A DNA stretch of 64,000 nucleotides, taken from the NCBI RefSeq assembly GCF_002257705.1, contig NZ_LSLK01000052.1:32930-96929 (forward strand), in the 5' to 3' direction. Made by a program: the position numbers and the translations under genes. The stretch is from Sporomusa silvacetica DSM 10669 (GTDB taxonomy: Bacteria > Bacillota > Negativicutes > Sporomusales > Sporomusaceae). The notes under the pieces are model-generated. The model saw nothing but the letters and a program-made list of their open reading frames with translations. It made no database searches and was not told the origin of the DNA. Below, piece by piece: positions 1-8,619 of this stretch. How positions within the stretch are numbered: the first letter of the stretch is position 1; each line of letters starts with the position of its first letter.

Positions 1-155
1 ATGATAGGATTTAATATCGCCAGCATGATGAATAAACCCATAATGACTCTAACAAAGCGTTGCATACTGTTATTAGGTAACAAAAGCTCAAGAAAGGAGG
101 CAAATAATACTACAAATATAATGCCTTTTATCCAAACTGTAATGAAAGCTATCAT
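1..155 (-). CDS. spoIIIAF: Stage III sporulation protein AF, N-terminal part (cut by window edge)
   Basis: Only the first 51 or so codons are in the window. The product begins with a hydrophobic helix, then the short stretch LELLLPNNSMQRFVRVIMG and a second hydrophobic helix, which matches the two-helix N-terminus of SpoIIIAF. It follows spoIIIAE on the same strand and would close the spoIIIAA-AF operon, whose products build the channel between mother cell and forespore. I chose the ATG at 155 because it aligns with the usual family start. In-frame GTG (167) or TTG (170) codons lie closer to an AGGGG motif and remain possible. Confidence 0.8.
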   Translation of the reverse strand, partial: MIAFITVWIKGIIFVVLFASFLELLLPNNSMQRFVRVIMGLFIMLAILNPI

Positions 156-173
156 ATCTTTCTTCACCAACCC

Positions 174-1331
174 CTATCGAAGCATCATGGCAACACTACC
201 AGCAGCAATAATCATAGTAACTATCAAAAAAAACATTAAGGCTACAGTGAGTAATGCACCAAAAACTAATAGTAGATTGTTTCCCATGGCATCAAGGCAC
301 TTTGCCATCTTCTCATCACCCATAGGCTGAATCAATGCTCCTGCTATCTTCATAACTATTATCAGCGAAAGAAGCTTAATAAGTGGTAGTGCACACAGTA
401 AAGCAATGGCCACCACACCAAAGATACCTACAGCGTTTTTTAGTAGCAGCGATGCTCCCATGACCAGTTCAACGGTATCAGCAAACATTTTGCCGACAAC
501 CGGTATAAATGTTGCTGTAGCATACTTGGCTGTCCGTAAAGTCAGACCATCAGCGATACTGCCAGCAACACCTTGAATACTAACGATTCCAATAAATACT
601 ACCAACACGAAGCCAAGAATCATCATTCCGGCCTGTTTTAGTACTCCGGTCAAATTACTGAGCCGATATGTGCCAGAAAGATAGTTAACACACTCTAAAA
701 CAGCTGTTAAGAATAGTAACGGCAAAACAATGTCTTTCACAATGACACTTGTTACACTAATAACCAGCAGCATAAGCGAAGTTAAGAGCGCCGCCGAGGT
801 TAATGCTCCAACCCCAGCTAACAAGGACAATAAAAGTGGCAGCAGCGCCTCCATAAATCCGACCATATTACCGACCGTATCTCGAGCAAGTGTTAGCCCA
901 TTATAAAAAGCACTCAGGGAAATTACACATAAAAAAATGAAACACACACTATACGCTAGTAATGAGATTGACGATTGCTCAAATGAATTTTGCAGATTTT
1001 GTAACAGTGCGCATAATACCGCTAAAAATAACAACTTGCCCATAAGATGAACATTTGTTGCCAATTCTTTAAACAAACAAGAGAGAATGGTAGTACTAAT
1101 TGTTTGCCAATTAAAATCCAAACCTTTAGTGGCAATATCTTTAATTGTTGCAGCAGTTAAAAAGGGGATGTCTTCATTCAGTTCCTTATTAATTACCTGA
1201 ATAAAATGGTTAATGTTGTTAACCGATGAACCATCCAGTAGCTCAATAGGCAATTCTGGGGTGACATCAGGTGCCGCCCAGGCAACATTACTACATAAGA
1301 TAAACAATAGCGCGAGTATTATTTTTTTCAT
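174..1331 (-). CDS. spoIIIAE: Stage III sporulation protein AE
   Basis: Polytopic membrane protein of about 385 residues and part of the SpoIIIA-SpoIIQ feeding-tube complex that keeps the forespore active during engulfment. A signal-like N-terminus ending near SNVAWAAP is followed by a soluble stretch and then many hydrophobic helices from about residue 95 onward. The order AD-AE-AF around it is the canonical operon. There are two ATG codons six bases apart. The second (1331) has AAGGTGG seven bases upstream, while the first (1337) nearly abuts that motif, so 1331 is preferred. Confidence 0.93.
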   Translation of the reverse strand: MKKIILALLFILCSNVAWAAPDVTPELPIELLDGSSVNNINHFIQVINKELNEDIPFLTAATIKDIATKGLDFNWQTISTTILSCLFKELATNVHLMGKLLFLAVLCALLQNLQNSFEQSSISLLAYSVCFIFLCVISLSAFYNGLTLARDTVGNMVGFMEALLPLLLSLLAGVGALTSAALLTSLMLLVISVTSVIVKDIVLPLLFLTAVLECVNYLSGTYRLSNLTGVLKQAGMMILGFVLVVFIGIVSIQGVAGSIADGLTLRTAKYATATFIPVVGKMFADTVELVMGASLLLKNAVGIFGVVAIALLCALPLIKLLSLIIVMKIAGALIQPMGDEKMAKCLDAMGNNLLLVFGALLTVALMFFLIVTMIIAAGSVAMMLR

Positions 1332-1343
1332 GCGCATTCCACC

Positions 1344-1730
1344 TTAAGGAATGAGTCTTACGATGGTATCTAATACTAATGCGATGATCGGTACTGCCAG
1401 GACCATTACAAGAATTTTACCAGCAAACTCAATCTTGCCAGCAACTGCGCCTTCACCAGCATCGCGACAGACTTGAGCGCCAAATTCAGTTACATAAGCG
1501 ATACCGATAATTTTAAGAATAGTATTCAAGTACATCTGACTGATATTGGCTTTTTCTGCTAAATCACGAAATAAATCAAGCACAACGCTAAGTTTACTTA
1601 GTACCATTAAAAAAATAATCGCTGATAGTGTGAGACCGAGCTGTACAGCCAGTTCGGGACGTTGTTGTTTAATAATTAATATCAACAGGGTAACAACAAA
1701 TCCCAACCCGATAATTTGGATGATTTCCAT
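1344..1730 (-). CDS. spoIIIAD: Stage III sporulation protein AD
   Basis: Hydrophobic protein of 128 residues with four predicted membrane helices, the usual size for SpoIIIAD. It contains the conserved region around EFGAQVCRDAGEGAVAGKIE. Encoded between spoIIIAC and spoIIIAE with short gaps, so almost certainly co-transcribed. It acts in the mother-cell membrane as part of the SpoIIIA channel assembly. Confidence 0.93.
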   Translation of the reverse strand: MEIIQIIGLGFVVTLLILIIKQQRPELAVQLGLTLSAIIFLMVLSKLSVVLDLFRDLAEKANISQMYLNTILKIIGIAYVTEFGAQVCRDAGEGAVAGKIEFAGKILVMVLAVPIIALVLDTIVRLIP

Positions 1731-1744
1731 GGTGCTTACACCCC

Positions 1745-1942
1745 TTAGAACAACTTAAATACATCCTGTACCGTGGTAAACAATCGCCCCAACAATTGCA
1801 CAACCCATAATAACACTAGCGCAAAACCAGCAAGAGTGCATAAGTGAGCCATATCTTCTTTTCCGGCTTGTTTTAACGCTGTATGAAAAACAGAAATTAA
1901 GATACCTACCCCGGCAATTTTAAACAATACATCTATTCCCAT
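1745..1942 (-). CDS. spoIIIAC: Stage III sporulation protein AC
   Basis: Small protein of 65 residues with two membrane helices, matching SpoIIIAC in size and in its opening MGIDVLFKIAGVGI. The reading frame is open for 26 more codons upstream, but AGGAGG lies nine bases before the ATG at 1942, which fixes the start. An ATG two codons earlier (1948) sits too close to that motif. It precedes spoIIIAD in the operon and is thought to form the ring-like membrane part with AD. Confidence 0.92.
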   Translation of the reverse strand: MGIDVLFKIAGVGILISVFHTALKQAGKEDMAHLCTLAGFALVLLWVVQLLGRLFTTVQDVFKLF

Positions 1943-2017
1943 ACCCATTCCCCTCCTATGCCAAACAAATGCTATATACAACGCATTAAAGATTTTTGCA
2001 GGCGGGTGGTGTGTTGG

Positions 2018-2090
2018 CAAAAGCGGAAGTCAAACGCTAGTGGTGGAGCGTTGTCAATACACCAGCCGTCTGCACCTGTAAACTTCTTTA
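2018..2090. repeat. Intergenic hairpin element shared with 27.0 kb
   Basis: The gap between spoIIIAB and spoIIIAC holds a short dyad, AACGCT and AGCGTT around an 8-base loop, flanked by GTGT and ACAC arms. A closely similar stretch occurs at 27020-27085 inside the accessory island, sharing the pattern AGCGGArGTyAArCGC and AGCGTTGT. It looks like a diverged dispersed repeat lodged inside the spoIIIA operon. Function unknown. Confidence 0.5.
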
Positions 2091-2105
2091 CTGCGGAATA
2101 TATAG

Positions 2106-2624
2106 TTACACTAAAATTATGACTATTGCTAAGCCGCTGCAGATGCCCAAGTATCTATACATTTTGACGTTCTGCTCACAGAGTTTCTCCGCTTCATATT
2201 GAATTCTGGATAATTGCTCATGGACCAATTCCAGCGACTTATGTTGTTCCTCGCGGTCCATACTGCCAAGATTGGCACCAAATACGGCAAGAATTTCCCG
2301 TTCGGGCTGATTTAAAACAAGCTGTTTTGATTCGATTAGAGCCTGATCCATAGCAGCCTGCGGCGTTAACCAACCGTTAGTCAATAGCAATAATGACATC
2401 GTGTGAAAAAAGTCCGCTACTGGTCCGACAATACCTGAGGTGCATTGCGACAATGCTTCCGGCAACGGTATTGCTACATAATTAATGTGCGATTTTAAGG
2501 CTGACAAACAACTGATTAGCTGGCGGATTTGGCGCGGACGCTCAGCATAGCGTGCTGCGACACTAAAGCCCATAGCTGTGCCGGCAACAACAATCAGCAG
2601 ACTGCCCAAAATTTTCAACCACAT
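2106..2624 (-). CDS. spoIIIAB: Stage III sporulation protein AB
   Basis: A 172-residue protein with an N-terminal membrane helix, a helical soluble domain and a C-terminal membrane helix, as in SpoIIIAB. The fold is related to the type II secretion GspF domain. It overlaps the end of spoIIIAA by ten bases, so the two are probably translationally coupled. The gap to spoIIIAC is longer than elsewhere in the operon and contains a repeat. Confidence 0.92.
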   Translation of the reverse strand: MWLKILGSLLIVVAGTAMGFSVAARYAERPRQIRQLISCLSALKSHINYVAIPLPEALSQCTSGIVGPVADFFHTMSLLLLTNGWLTPQAAMDQALIESKQLVLNQPEREILAVFGANLGSMDREEQHKSLELVHEQLSRIQYEAEKLCEQNVKMYRYLGICSGLAIVIILV

Positions 2625-3619
2625 TCTCTCACCTCATTTGAACAAGCATAGACTATCTTTTCCAAACGGGAATCAACTATTTCTTCAATTGTTCCCGGTC
2701 CTAAGCGGTTGCTTAAGATAACATATCGATCAAACATTCTTTGTTGTACCAATTCACCAATATATGGACGTTCACGCAGCTCGCTTATTGTCCGACTATG
2801 AACAGTGGCCAGTACACTTACGCCAGCATGAATAGCTTCCCGCACTGCATCGGCATCCTCTGCCCGGCCCAATTCGTCTGTTGCTATTACTTCTGGAGCC
2901 ATTGAGCGGATAAGCATTAATAATCCGCTCGCCTTAGGACAAGCATCCAGCACATCAACCCGGGGACCTAGGTCGATACTGGGAATACCATTTTCGCAGG
3001 CAGCAATTTCTGATCGTTCATCAACGAGACCAATTTGTACGCCCACAATGCCTAAAGTTGCTTTACCAGTGCTCAACTGACGAATTAAGTCCCGCAAAAT
3101 TGTTGTTTTGCCACAGCGTGGCGGCGAAATAAGTAAGATATTATATATCCTTCGGCTAACACTATCGATGACAAAGGGTAAAATAATATCAGCACAACCA
3201 GGTATAGCTCTGGCTAAACGAATATTGAGTGAACTAATATGCGTAAGGGTTTTAATCGTTCCATCAAAAGCCGTTGCCTGTCCCGCCAAACCAACCCGGT
3301 GACCGCCCTTGATAGTCAAGTATCCTTGCCTTAATTCCGGCTCAAAAGCATATACAGAATTTTTACATAGTAGTTGAAAGGTCTTAAGCAAATCTTGAAT
3401 AGTACAATAGTAAGCCTGAGATTGGCTAGTTGCCTGTCCAGAGACATCTATCATAACGTCATGGTTACCTAATACTAATACTAGTGGCTGATTTGCCCTA
3501 ATGCGGATTTCAGTTACTTTAGCCAGCAAGCTGACAGGCACTGCCATCAGTATTTGAGACAGGTGGGGCGGCAGAATTGGATAAATATGCTGAGTTAAGA
3601 TATTTTGTGTATTTGTCAT
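2615..3619 (-). CDS. spoIIIAA: Stage III sporulation protein AA, secretion-type ATPase
   Basis: A 334-residue ATPase of the type II/IV secretion family that energises the SpoIIIA complex. The Walker A motif reads SPPRCGKTT, followed by GLVDERSEIA and the Walker B region MAPEVIATDELG. It heads the spoIIIAA-AF operon. The ATG at 3619 is about 80 bases from the preceding terminator, and the operon promoter should lie in 3620-3700, but I cannot name a convincing sigma-E site there. Confidence 0.95.
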   Translation of the reverse strand: MTNTQNILTQHIYPILPPHLSQILMAVPVSLLAKVTEIRIRANQPLVLVLGNHDVMIDVSGQATSQSQAYYCTIQDLLKTFQLLCKNSVYAFEPELRQGYLTIKGGHRVGLAGQATAFDGTIKTLTHISSLNIRLARAIPGCADIILPFVIDSVSRRIYNILLISPPRCGKTTILRDLIRQLSTGKATLGIVGVQIGLVDERSEIAACENGIPSIDLGPRVDVLDACPKASGLLMLIRSMAPEVIATDELGRAEDADAVREAIHAGVSVLATVHSRTISELRERPYIGELVQQRMFDRYVILSNRLGPGTIEEIVDSRLEKIVYACSNEVRECG

Positions 3620-3711
3620 GCGTTTATCATTCCTTAGTTAATTTTTCGGGCAATCGTATTCATCTCCATTATCTTTGCTTTACATAGATATGTTTTTCAA
3701 AACTAATTTAT

Positions 3712-3745
3712 GACAAAAAGAAAGACTTGGCTGCCAGGCCAAGTC
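3712..3745 (-). terminator. Intrinsic terminator after the CD1247-type gene
   Basis: On the minus strand GACTTGGC and GCCAAGTC form an 8-bp stem around CTGGCA, followed by TTTCTTTTTG. It lies downstream of the gene ending at 3824 and separates it from the spoIIIA operon. The stem sequence resembles the last hairpin of the dispersed repeat at 53.5 kb. Confidence 0.8.
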
Positions 3746-3823
3746 AGTAAAGAAAATTAATTTTTCCAAAAATAACTCTGGGGTTTTTCCGGGATAGCCA
3801 ATGCTATAGGTTAGAAGGTTTTT

Positions 3824-4306
3824 TCAAATACCAGGATGCATAATATGGTTAGATTGCTGGGTAGCCTGGAGGCTATCGGTGGCAACAATATCTAAGGTGT
3901 TATCGTAGACTGTACCTCCGCAGTAAGGGCAAGTTACCTCAATATCATCATTTTCATCCAGGATATCAGACTCAAAGGTAACTAGTTCATGACAGTCCGG
4001 ACAAGCTACTTCAACCATACCATCATCAAAAACATCTTCATAGCCGTCATCGTCAAAATCATCGTCTGCAGCGCTATCAAAGTCTTCATAAATCTGCTCT
4101 TCCAGGTCGGTTAAATCTTCGTCAATTGACTCCACATAATCCTCAAGGTCTACTTGTGCTACGTTGACGCTTTGAACCTCATCAGCGAAAGAATCAAGTA
4201 CATCAATAATATTGATTAAAAGCTTACCCTCAGATGAATGGTCGCTGACATTAAGACCTTGTGTCAATCCATGTAAATAGGCCACTTTCTCCTTAAGATT
4301 TCTCAT
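3824..4306 (-). CDS. CD1247-type protein with acidic middle and zinc ribbon
   Basis: A 160-residue protein. Residues 1-75 form a helical domain of the type annotated as the CD1247 N-terminal domain. Then comes a strongly acidic stretch, and around residues 100-130 a zinc ribbon with CPDCHE and CPYCGG. No enzyme function is known. It stands alone between the spoIIIA operon and efp, with its own terminator and an inverted repeat in its upstream region. Confidence 0.7.
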   Translation of the reverse strand: MRNLKEKVAYLHGLTQGLNVSDHSSEGKLLINIIDVLDSFADEVQSVNVAQVDLEDYVESIDEDLTDLEEQIYEDFDSAADDDFDDDGYEDVFDDGMVEVACPDCHELVTFESDILDENDDIEVTCPYCGGTVYDNTLDIVATDSLQATQQSNHIMHPGI

Positions 4307-4335
4307 AAAAAAAACCCCCTTTAGCTATGTTCTGT

Positions 4336-4377
4336 TATAAGCATTAGACACTATTTGTAGTATATCCAATGCTTATT
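4336..4377. promoter_or_regulatory. Inverted repeat upstream of the CD1247-type gene
   Basis: ATAAGCATT and AATGCTTAT form a 9-bp dyad whose inner part (GGATATACTA and TAGTGTCT) pairs partly as well. It contains TATACT, which could serve as a -10 element, 30 to 70 bases before the start codon at 4306. It could be an operator or a hairpin in the leader. No T tract follows it. Confidence 0.4.
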
Positions 4378-4413
4378 AAAACATAACTTGCGGAGGTTTT
4401 TTGGATTTAAGTT

Positions 4414-4971
4414 TTAGGCGCGCTCGATATAGTCGCCGGTGCGGGTATCGATTCTCAGCACCTCACCAATATTGATAAAGAGTGGTACACGCACAATATG
4501 CCCAGTCTCTAATTTAGCTGGTTTATTACCGCCAGTAGCAGTATCCCCCCTGACACCAGGATCAGTTTCAACAACTGTCAGTTCAACCGACATTGGCAGA
4601 TCAATACCGATAACAGCGCCTTGGAAAAACATTACGGCAATATTCATATTTTCTTTTAAGAATTTGGTAGCATCACCCATTTGCTCAGCTGACAATTCAA
4701 TCTGTTCATAATTCTCATTATCCATCAAGTTGTACATGCCATCACTCATATAGAGATACTGCATTTCGCGGCGATCAACATGCGCTTTGGGTAATTTTTC
4801 ACCAGCGTTGAAGGTGCGTTCAACGACAGCTCCGGTACGGCCATTTTTCAGTTTGGCCCTAACAAAAGCAGCACCTTTACCTGGTTTTACATGTTGGAAG
4901 TCAACTACGCTCCACACATCATTATCAATCTCAACTGTTACCCCTGTACGAAAATCATTAACTGAAATCAT
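4414..4971 (-). CDS. efp: Elongation factor P
   Basis: EF-P rescues ribosomes stalled at polyproline. The 185-residue product has the three-domain EF-P layout, with the KPGKGAAFVR loop in domain I carrying the lysine that is modified in many bacteria, and the C-terminal signature region VRIDTRTGDYIERA-like (here VLRIDTRTGDYIERA). GGAGG lies seven bases before the ATG at 4971. The frame is open further upstream into the preceding peptidase gene, but no better start is seen there. The pepP-efp pairing is common in Firmicutes. Confidence 0.96.
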   Translation of the reverse strand: MISVNDFRTGVTVEIDNDVWSVVDFQHVKPGKGAAFVRAKLKNGRTGAVVERTFNAGEKLPKAHVDRREMQYLYMSDGMYNLMDNENYEQIELSAEQMGDATKFLKENMNIAVMFFQGAVIGIDLPMSVELTVVETDPGVRGDTATGGNKPAKLETGHIVRVPLFINIGEVLRIDTRTGDYIERA

Positions 4972-4997
4972 TATTATGCCTCCCCATGTTCGGTCAA

Positions 4998-6065
4998 TTA
5001 CTCTATTTCTAATAAGCTCTTGCTGCTGGAAGTAAGAACTGTGCAGCCGGCAGCAGAAACCACAACCAAATCTTCGATACGTACGCCACCCCATTCGGGA
5101 AGATAAATTCCCGGTTCAACAGATACTACCATGCCTGCCGCCAGTTTACTGTCATTTGCAGGCGATAACCGGGGCTCTTCATGGATAGCAAGCCCAACTC
5201 CATGGCCTAGACTATGACCAAAGTATTCGCCATAGCCCGCATCGGAGATTATCTGTCTTGCAACCTGATCAATTTCTTTACCTGTTTTACCAGCTGCTAC
5301 GGCTTTAACGCCTGCCAACTGAGCAGCTTGTACAATATTATATATTTCATGCTGTTTATCACTAGCCTTCCCTGCCACCACTGTTCGCGTCATGTCAGAA
5401 TGATAGCCCTGATATACGGCACCGAAATCCATTGTAATAAAATCCCCCGCTTCAATGATTTTATCAGAAGCTTGACCATGCGGTAAAGCACCGCGATAGC
5501 CGGAGGCTACGATAGTATCAAAGGCTGGTTTCTCTGAACCAAGCTTACGCATTTGGTACTCAAGGTCCAGCGCAATTTCCAGTTCAGTTATTCCAGGTCT
5601 AATTATTGTTACTACATGATTAAAGGCTGTATCGGCAATTTCGACAGCCTGATGTAAGAGTGTAAGCTCAGACTGATCTTTAATCTCTCGCAAAGCATCT
5701 AATTGGACAGGTTGCAATTCCACCATGGTTAGCTGCGCAGCCAGTTTATGATAAGTGTCCCAAGTTATAAAGTCACTTTCAAAACCAATACAGGTAACTC
5801 CTAACTTTTTAACTGTATCTGCCAGTATAGCAAACATATCTGTTCCATGACGAACAATTTGATACTCTGGTGATTGCTTGTTAGCTTGCTCAATATATCT
5901 AAAATCGGTAAATAATAGTTGCTTTTGTTTATCAATTAAAAGTAATCCTGATGAACCAGTAAAACCACTAAAATATCGCCGATTTTCCGGTTTGGTTACA
6001 ACAATAGCATCAAGGCTGTGTGTGGTCATAAGCTGACGCAAGCTAGTTAAACGCTGCTGTATCAT
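4998..6065 (-). CDS. pepP: Xaa-Pro aminopeptidase (M24 family)
   Basis: A 355-residue dinuclear metallopeptidase that removes N-terminal residues ahead of proline. A creatinase-like N-terminal domain covers residues 1-130. The catalytic domain shows metal-ligand regions DFGAVYQGYHSDMTR, GHSLGHGVG, HEEPRLSP and VEPGIYLPEWGGVRIED. The start codon overlaps the aroQ stop (ATGA), so the two are coupled, and efp follows closely. The exact peptide specificity cannot be read from sequence. Confidence 0.92.
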   Translation of the reverse strand: MIQQRLTSLRQLMTTHSLDAIVVTKPENRRYFSGFTGSSGLLLIDKQKQLLFTDFRYIEQANKQSPEYQIVRHGTDMFAILADTVKKLGVTCIGFESDFITWDTYHKLAAQLTMVELQPVQLDALREIKDQSELTLLHQAVEIADTAFNHVVTIIRPGITELEIALDLEYQMRKLGSEKPAFDTIVASGYRGALPHGQASDKIIEAGDFITMDFGAVYQGYHSDMTRTVVAGKASDKQHEIYNIVQAAQLAGVKAVAAGKTGKEIDQVARQIISDAGYGEYFGHSLGHGVGLAIHEEPRLSPANDSKLAAGMVVSVEPGIYLPEWGGVRIEDLVVVSAAGCTVLTSSSKSLLEIE

Positions 6066-6520
6066 AGATTTGTGCTCTCAATTAAATTAGCAGCCGCTTC
6101 TAATGCCAGTAAATAACTATTTGCCCCAAAGCCGGCTATTTGTCCAATGGCTATCGGTGAAATTACTGAATGATGACGAAATTCCTCTCTACGGTAAATA
6201 TTGGATAAATGCACCTCAATTGCTGGCACATTTACGGCTGCCAATGCGTCACGCACCGCAATACTGTAATGAGTAAAGGCAGCTGGATTAATTATAATAC
6301 ATGCATAGTTGCCCGGGGCTTGCTGGATGGCGTCAATCAATTTACCTTCATAGTTACTTTGAATAAAGACGAGTTCCAAACCCAGATCTACTGCTCGTCC
6401 TTTTAACATATCATTAATATTTTCAAGCGTAGTCGTACCATATACTTCCGGCTCACGCTTCCCAAGCAAATTTAGGTTCGGCCCGTGGAGAACCAAAACT
6501 CGGTTTTTAAAAGCTTCCAT
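6062..6520 (-). CDS. aroQ: 3-dehydroquinate dehydratase, type II
   Basis: Third step of the shikimate pathway, a cytosolic dodecamer in the family. The 152-residue product shows the type II signature LHGPNLNLLGKREPEVYG with catalytic Tyr and Arg, then NPAAFTHYS and EVHLSNIYRREEFR. An ATG nine bases earlier (6529) overlaps the GGAG motif, which is better placed for 6520. First gene of the aroQ-pepP-efp cluster. Confidence 0.95.
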   Translation of the reverse strand: MEAFKNRVLVLHGPNLNLLGKREPEVYGTTTLENINDMLKGRAVDLGLELVFIQSNYEGKLIDAIQQAPGNYACIIINPAAFTHYSIAVRDALAAVNVPAIEVHLSNIYRREEFRHHSVISPIAIGQIAGFGANSYLLALEAAANLIESTNL

Positions 6521-6669
6521 CCCATTCATCTCCAGCGCTTACTTAATTAATGTTGGTACTTGTTGATAGTAGCAAAAAATATCCTTTGTGTACTAACTTT
6601 AACATTTTAGCATATATTTTGTTTTTTGACTACAGAAAAACTATTTCCTAGCAAAGACGGTTTGGATAA

Positions 6670-8340
6670 CTAGTTTTTAAGAATTTCGGTTGCTATGTCA
6701 CGAAAGATGGGGGCGGCAACATTACTACCAGACATGCCTTCCTCTACAAAAACTACAATGACATACTTAGGATGCTCAAACGGCGTAAAACCAGCAAACC
6801 AAGCATGATTTATACCCTTCCCGTTGGTATTTGTTCGTCCTGTTTCAGCCGAGCCAGTCTTACCTGCTGAACCAAAGACATCCACATAAGCAGCTTGACC
6901 TGTGCCATATTGTGTAACAGCCATCATCATGTTTCGTAATCTTTCGGCTGTTTGCCTGGATATTACCCGCATACCAGGACGTGCTTGAAACTTCTTAACA
7001 ATAGCTCCATCTGGCGTTGTAAGGAGACTAACAATATATGGTTCGACCTTAAGGCCATCGTTTACGATTGTGGCTACTGTTTGTGCTACCTGCACTGGTG
7101 TAGCTTCACAAAAACCCTGACCGATAGCCAAATTAGCCAGATCACCCGGGTATAATTGATCGGCGGCCGGTAAGTTACCTTCACTCTCACCTAAAAATCC
7201 AAGATTTGTCCTGGAACCATACCCAAATTTTGCTGCCATAGCAATGAGCTTTTCGGCTCCTAATTTCAAGGCAACCTCGATAAACACCGGATTACTGGAA
7301 TGAGCCATGGCTTCTGTGATGGTAAGGTACCCTTTGGGTGCCTCACCATAATCCCAGCCTTGAAAACGAATCGAATTGACGTCAATATAGCCGGAGTCAA
7401 AAAACACATCATTCATTTTTACTGTTTTGTTTTCAAGTGCAGCAGCAGCTACTACTAACTTAAATACTGAACCAGGCTGATAGGCCGAAATTGCACGGTT
7501 TAACAAAGGTGCACTGCTTTGCTCTAAATAACGACTAAGATTATTGGCATCAAATCCCGGCCTGGACGCCATAGCAAGTATTTCGCCAGTACTTGGCCGC
7601 ATAACGACCACTGCACCTTTGACGATTGTGCGATCCATAGAATTTTCGACCTTTTGCTGAATCTGTTTGTCAATAGTTAATACGATATTAGTTTCGTTAT
7701 TACTAGCAGTTAGCTTTAGCCGTTTATAGCCCAGACCGGGGATGATTTGCTGACTTGCGTCAACAATGGCAGCAACATATTCAGGCTGATTACCGCGCAG
7801 CAGCTCGTCATACATGCCTTCGATCCCGCTTACTCCCTTGTTGTCAGCTGAATTAATGTAGCCTAGTATGTGGGAGGCAAGCATTCCCTGTCCATACCGG
7901 GTTTTTTCTGCGATTGCTATAATACCTGGTATGTTCAGATCATTAATTTTTTTTGCAGTATCACTGCTAATATCTTTAGCTAGTCTAAAGGGGTATTCAC
8001 TGGTATGTATACCCTGTAAGAAGTATTCAAGCTGTTCGTTTGGTAAGCTTACAATAGTATTAAGTTTGCGCCATAGTTGCAGCGGGGTATGTTCAACTTG
8101 TCCAGGGAAAACAACAAGACTATATTGTTGAGTGGTATTGGTTAGTGGTAGACGATTACAGTCCAAAATTTCACCCCTGGCAACCTCTACTGGTAATCCC
8201 TGAACACGAATATTAAGTCCCTCTAATGCCAATTGCTGCCCCTGGATAACCTGGAGATAAAATAATCGCATTACCAGCAGGCTGGACAGGACCAAAAAAA
8301 ATAAAACCAGCCGAAATATACGTGTACTGGAATAAGCCAT
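6670..8340 (-). CDS. Class B penicillin-binding protein (peptidoglycan transpeptidase)
   Basis: A 556-residue membrane-anchored D,D-transpeptidase with one N-terminal helix (residues 10-30), a dimerisation domain and a C-terminal transpeptidase domain. The three active-site motifs are SVFK (within YQPGSVFKLV), SSN and KTGS. It cross-links peptidoglycan outside the inner membrane. It is shorter than typical FtsI or PBP2 and could belong to either branch. Similar short proteins exist among sporulation PBPs, but the context does not settle this. AGAAGGTGG precedes the ATG. Confidence 0.88.
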   Translation of the reverse strand: MAYSSTRIFRLVLFFLVLSSLLVMRLFYLQVIQGQQLALEGLNIRVQGLPVEVARGEILDCNRLPLTNTTQQYSLVVFPGQVEHTPLQLWRKLNTIVSLPNEQLEYFLQGIHTSEYPFRLAKDISSDTAKKINDLNIPGIIAIAEKTRYGQGMLASHILGYINSADNKGVSGIEGMYDELLRGNQPEYVAAIVDASQQIIPGLGYKRLKLTASNNETNIVLTIDKQIQQKVENSMDRTIVKGAVVVMRPSTGEILAMASRPGFDANNLSRYLEQSSAPLLNRAISAYQPGSVFKLVVAAAALENKTVKMNDVFFDSGYIDVNSIRFQGWDYGEAPKGYLTITEAMAHSSNPVFIEVALKLGAEKLIAMAAKFGYGSRTNLGFLGESEGNLPAADQLYPGDLANLAIGQGFCEATPVQVAQTVATIVNDGLKVEPYIVSLLTTPDGAIVKKFQARPGMRVISRQTAERLRNMMMAVTQYGTGQAAYVDVFGSAGKTGSAETGRTNTNGKGINHAWFAGFTPFEHPKYVIVVFVEEGMSGSNVAAPIFRDIATEILKN

Positions 8341-8400
8341 ACTGCCACCTTCTATTGTTGTTAGATAGGTATAGTATGGCTTACGAAGGTAGCCAGTTAT

Positions 8401-8619
8401 TCAACATTCAACATAATGGATTTCAATCGGGATATGGGCTAATATGTCCCGAACTTCGTTAGCTGTATCAGGTGTTGCACGGATTTGCAATATTCCCTCA
8501 CGCCGATCAAGTGTACTGACAACTCCTAAATATTCATATCCTTCCATAATTCGATTTACATAATTAACATATTTAGGTTCAATTTGGATATAAATCGGTT
8601 TATCTATTGTCGTTATCAT
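8401..8619 (-). CDS. DUF4911 family small protein
   Basis: A 72-residue protein recognised as DUF4911 by its opening MITTIDKPIYIQIEP and the DILAHIPIEIHYVEC-like end; function unknown. It overlaps the end of the U32 gene by about 20 bases, which implies translational coupling and perhaps a role beside that enzyme. GGGAG lies eight bases before the ATG at 8619. An ATG at 8625 is too close to the motif. Confidence 0.8.
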   Translation of the reverse strand: MITTIDKPIYIQIEPKYVNYVNRIMEGYEYLGVVSTLDRREGILQIRATPDTANEVRDILAHIPIEIHYVEC

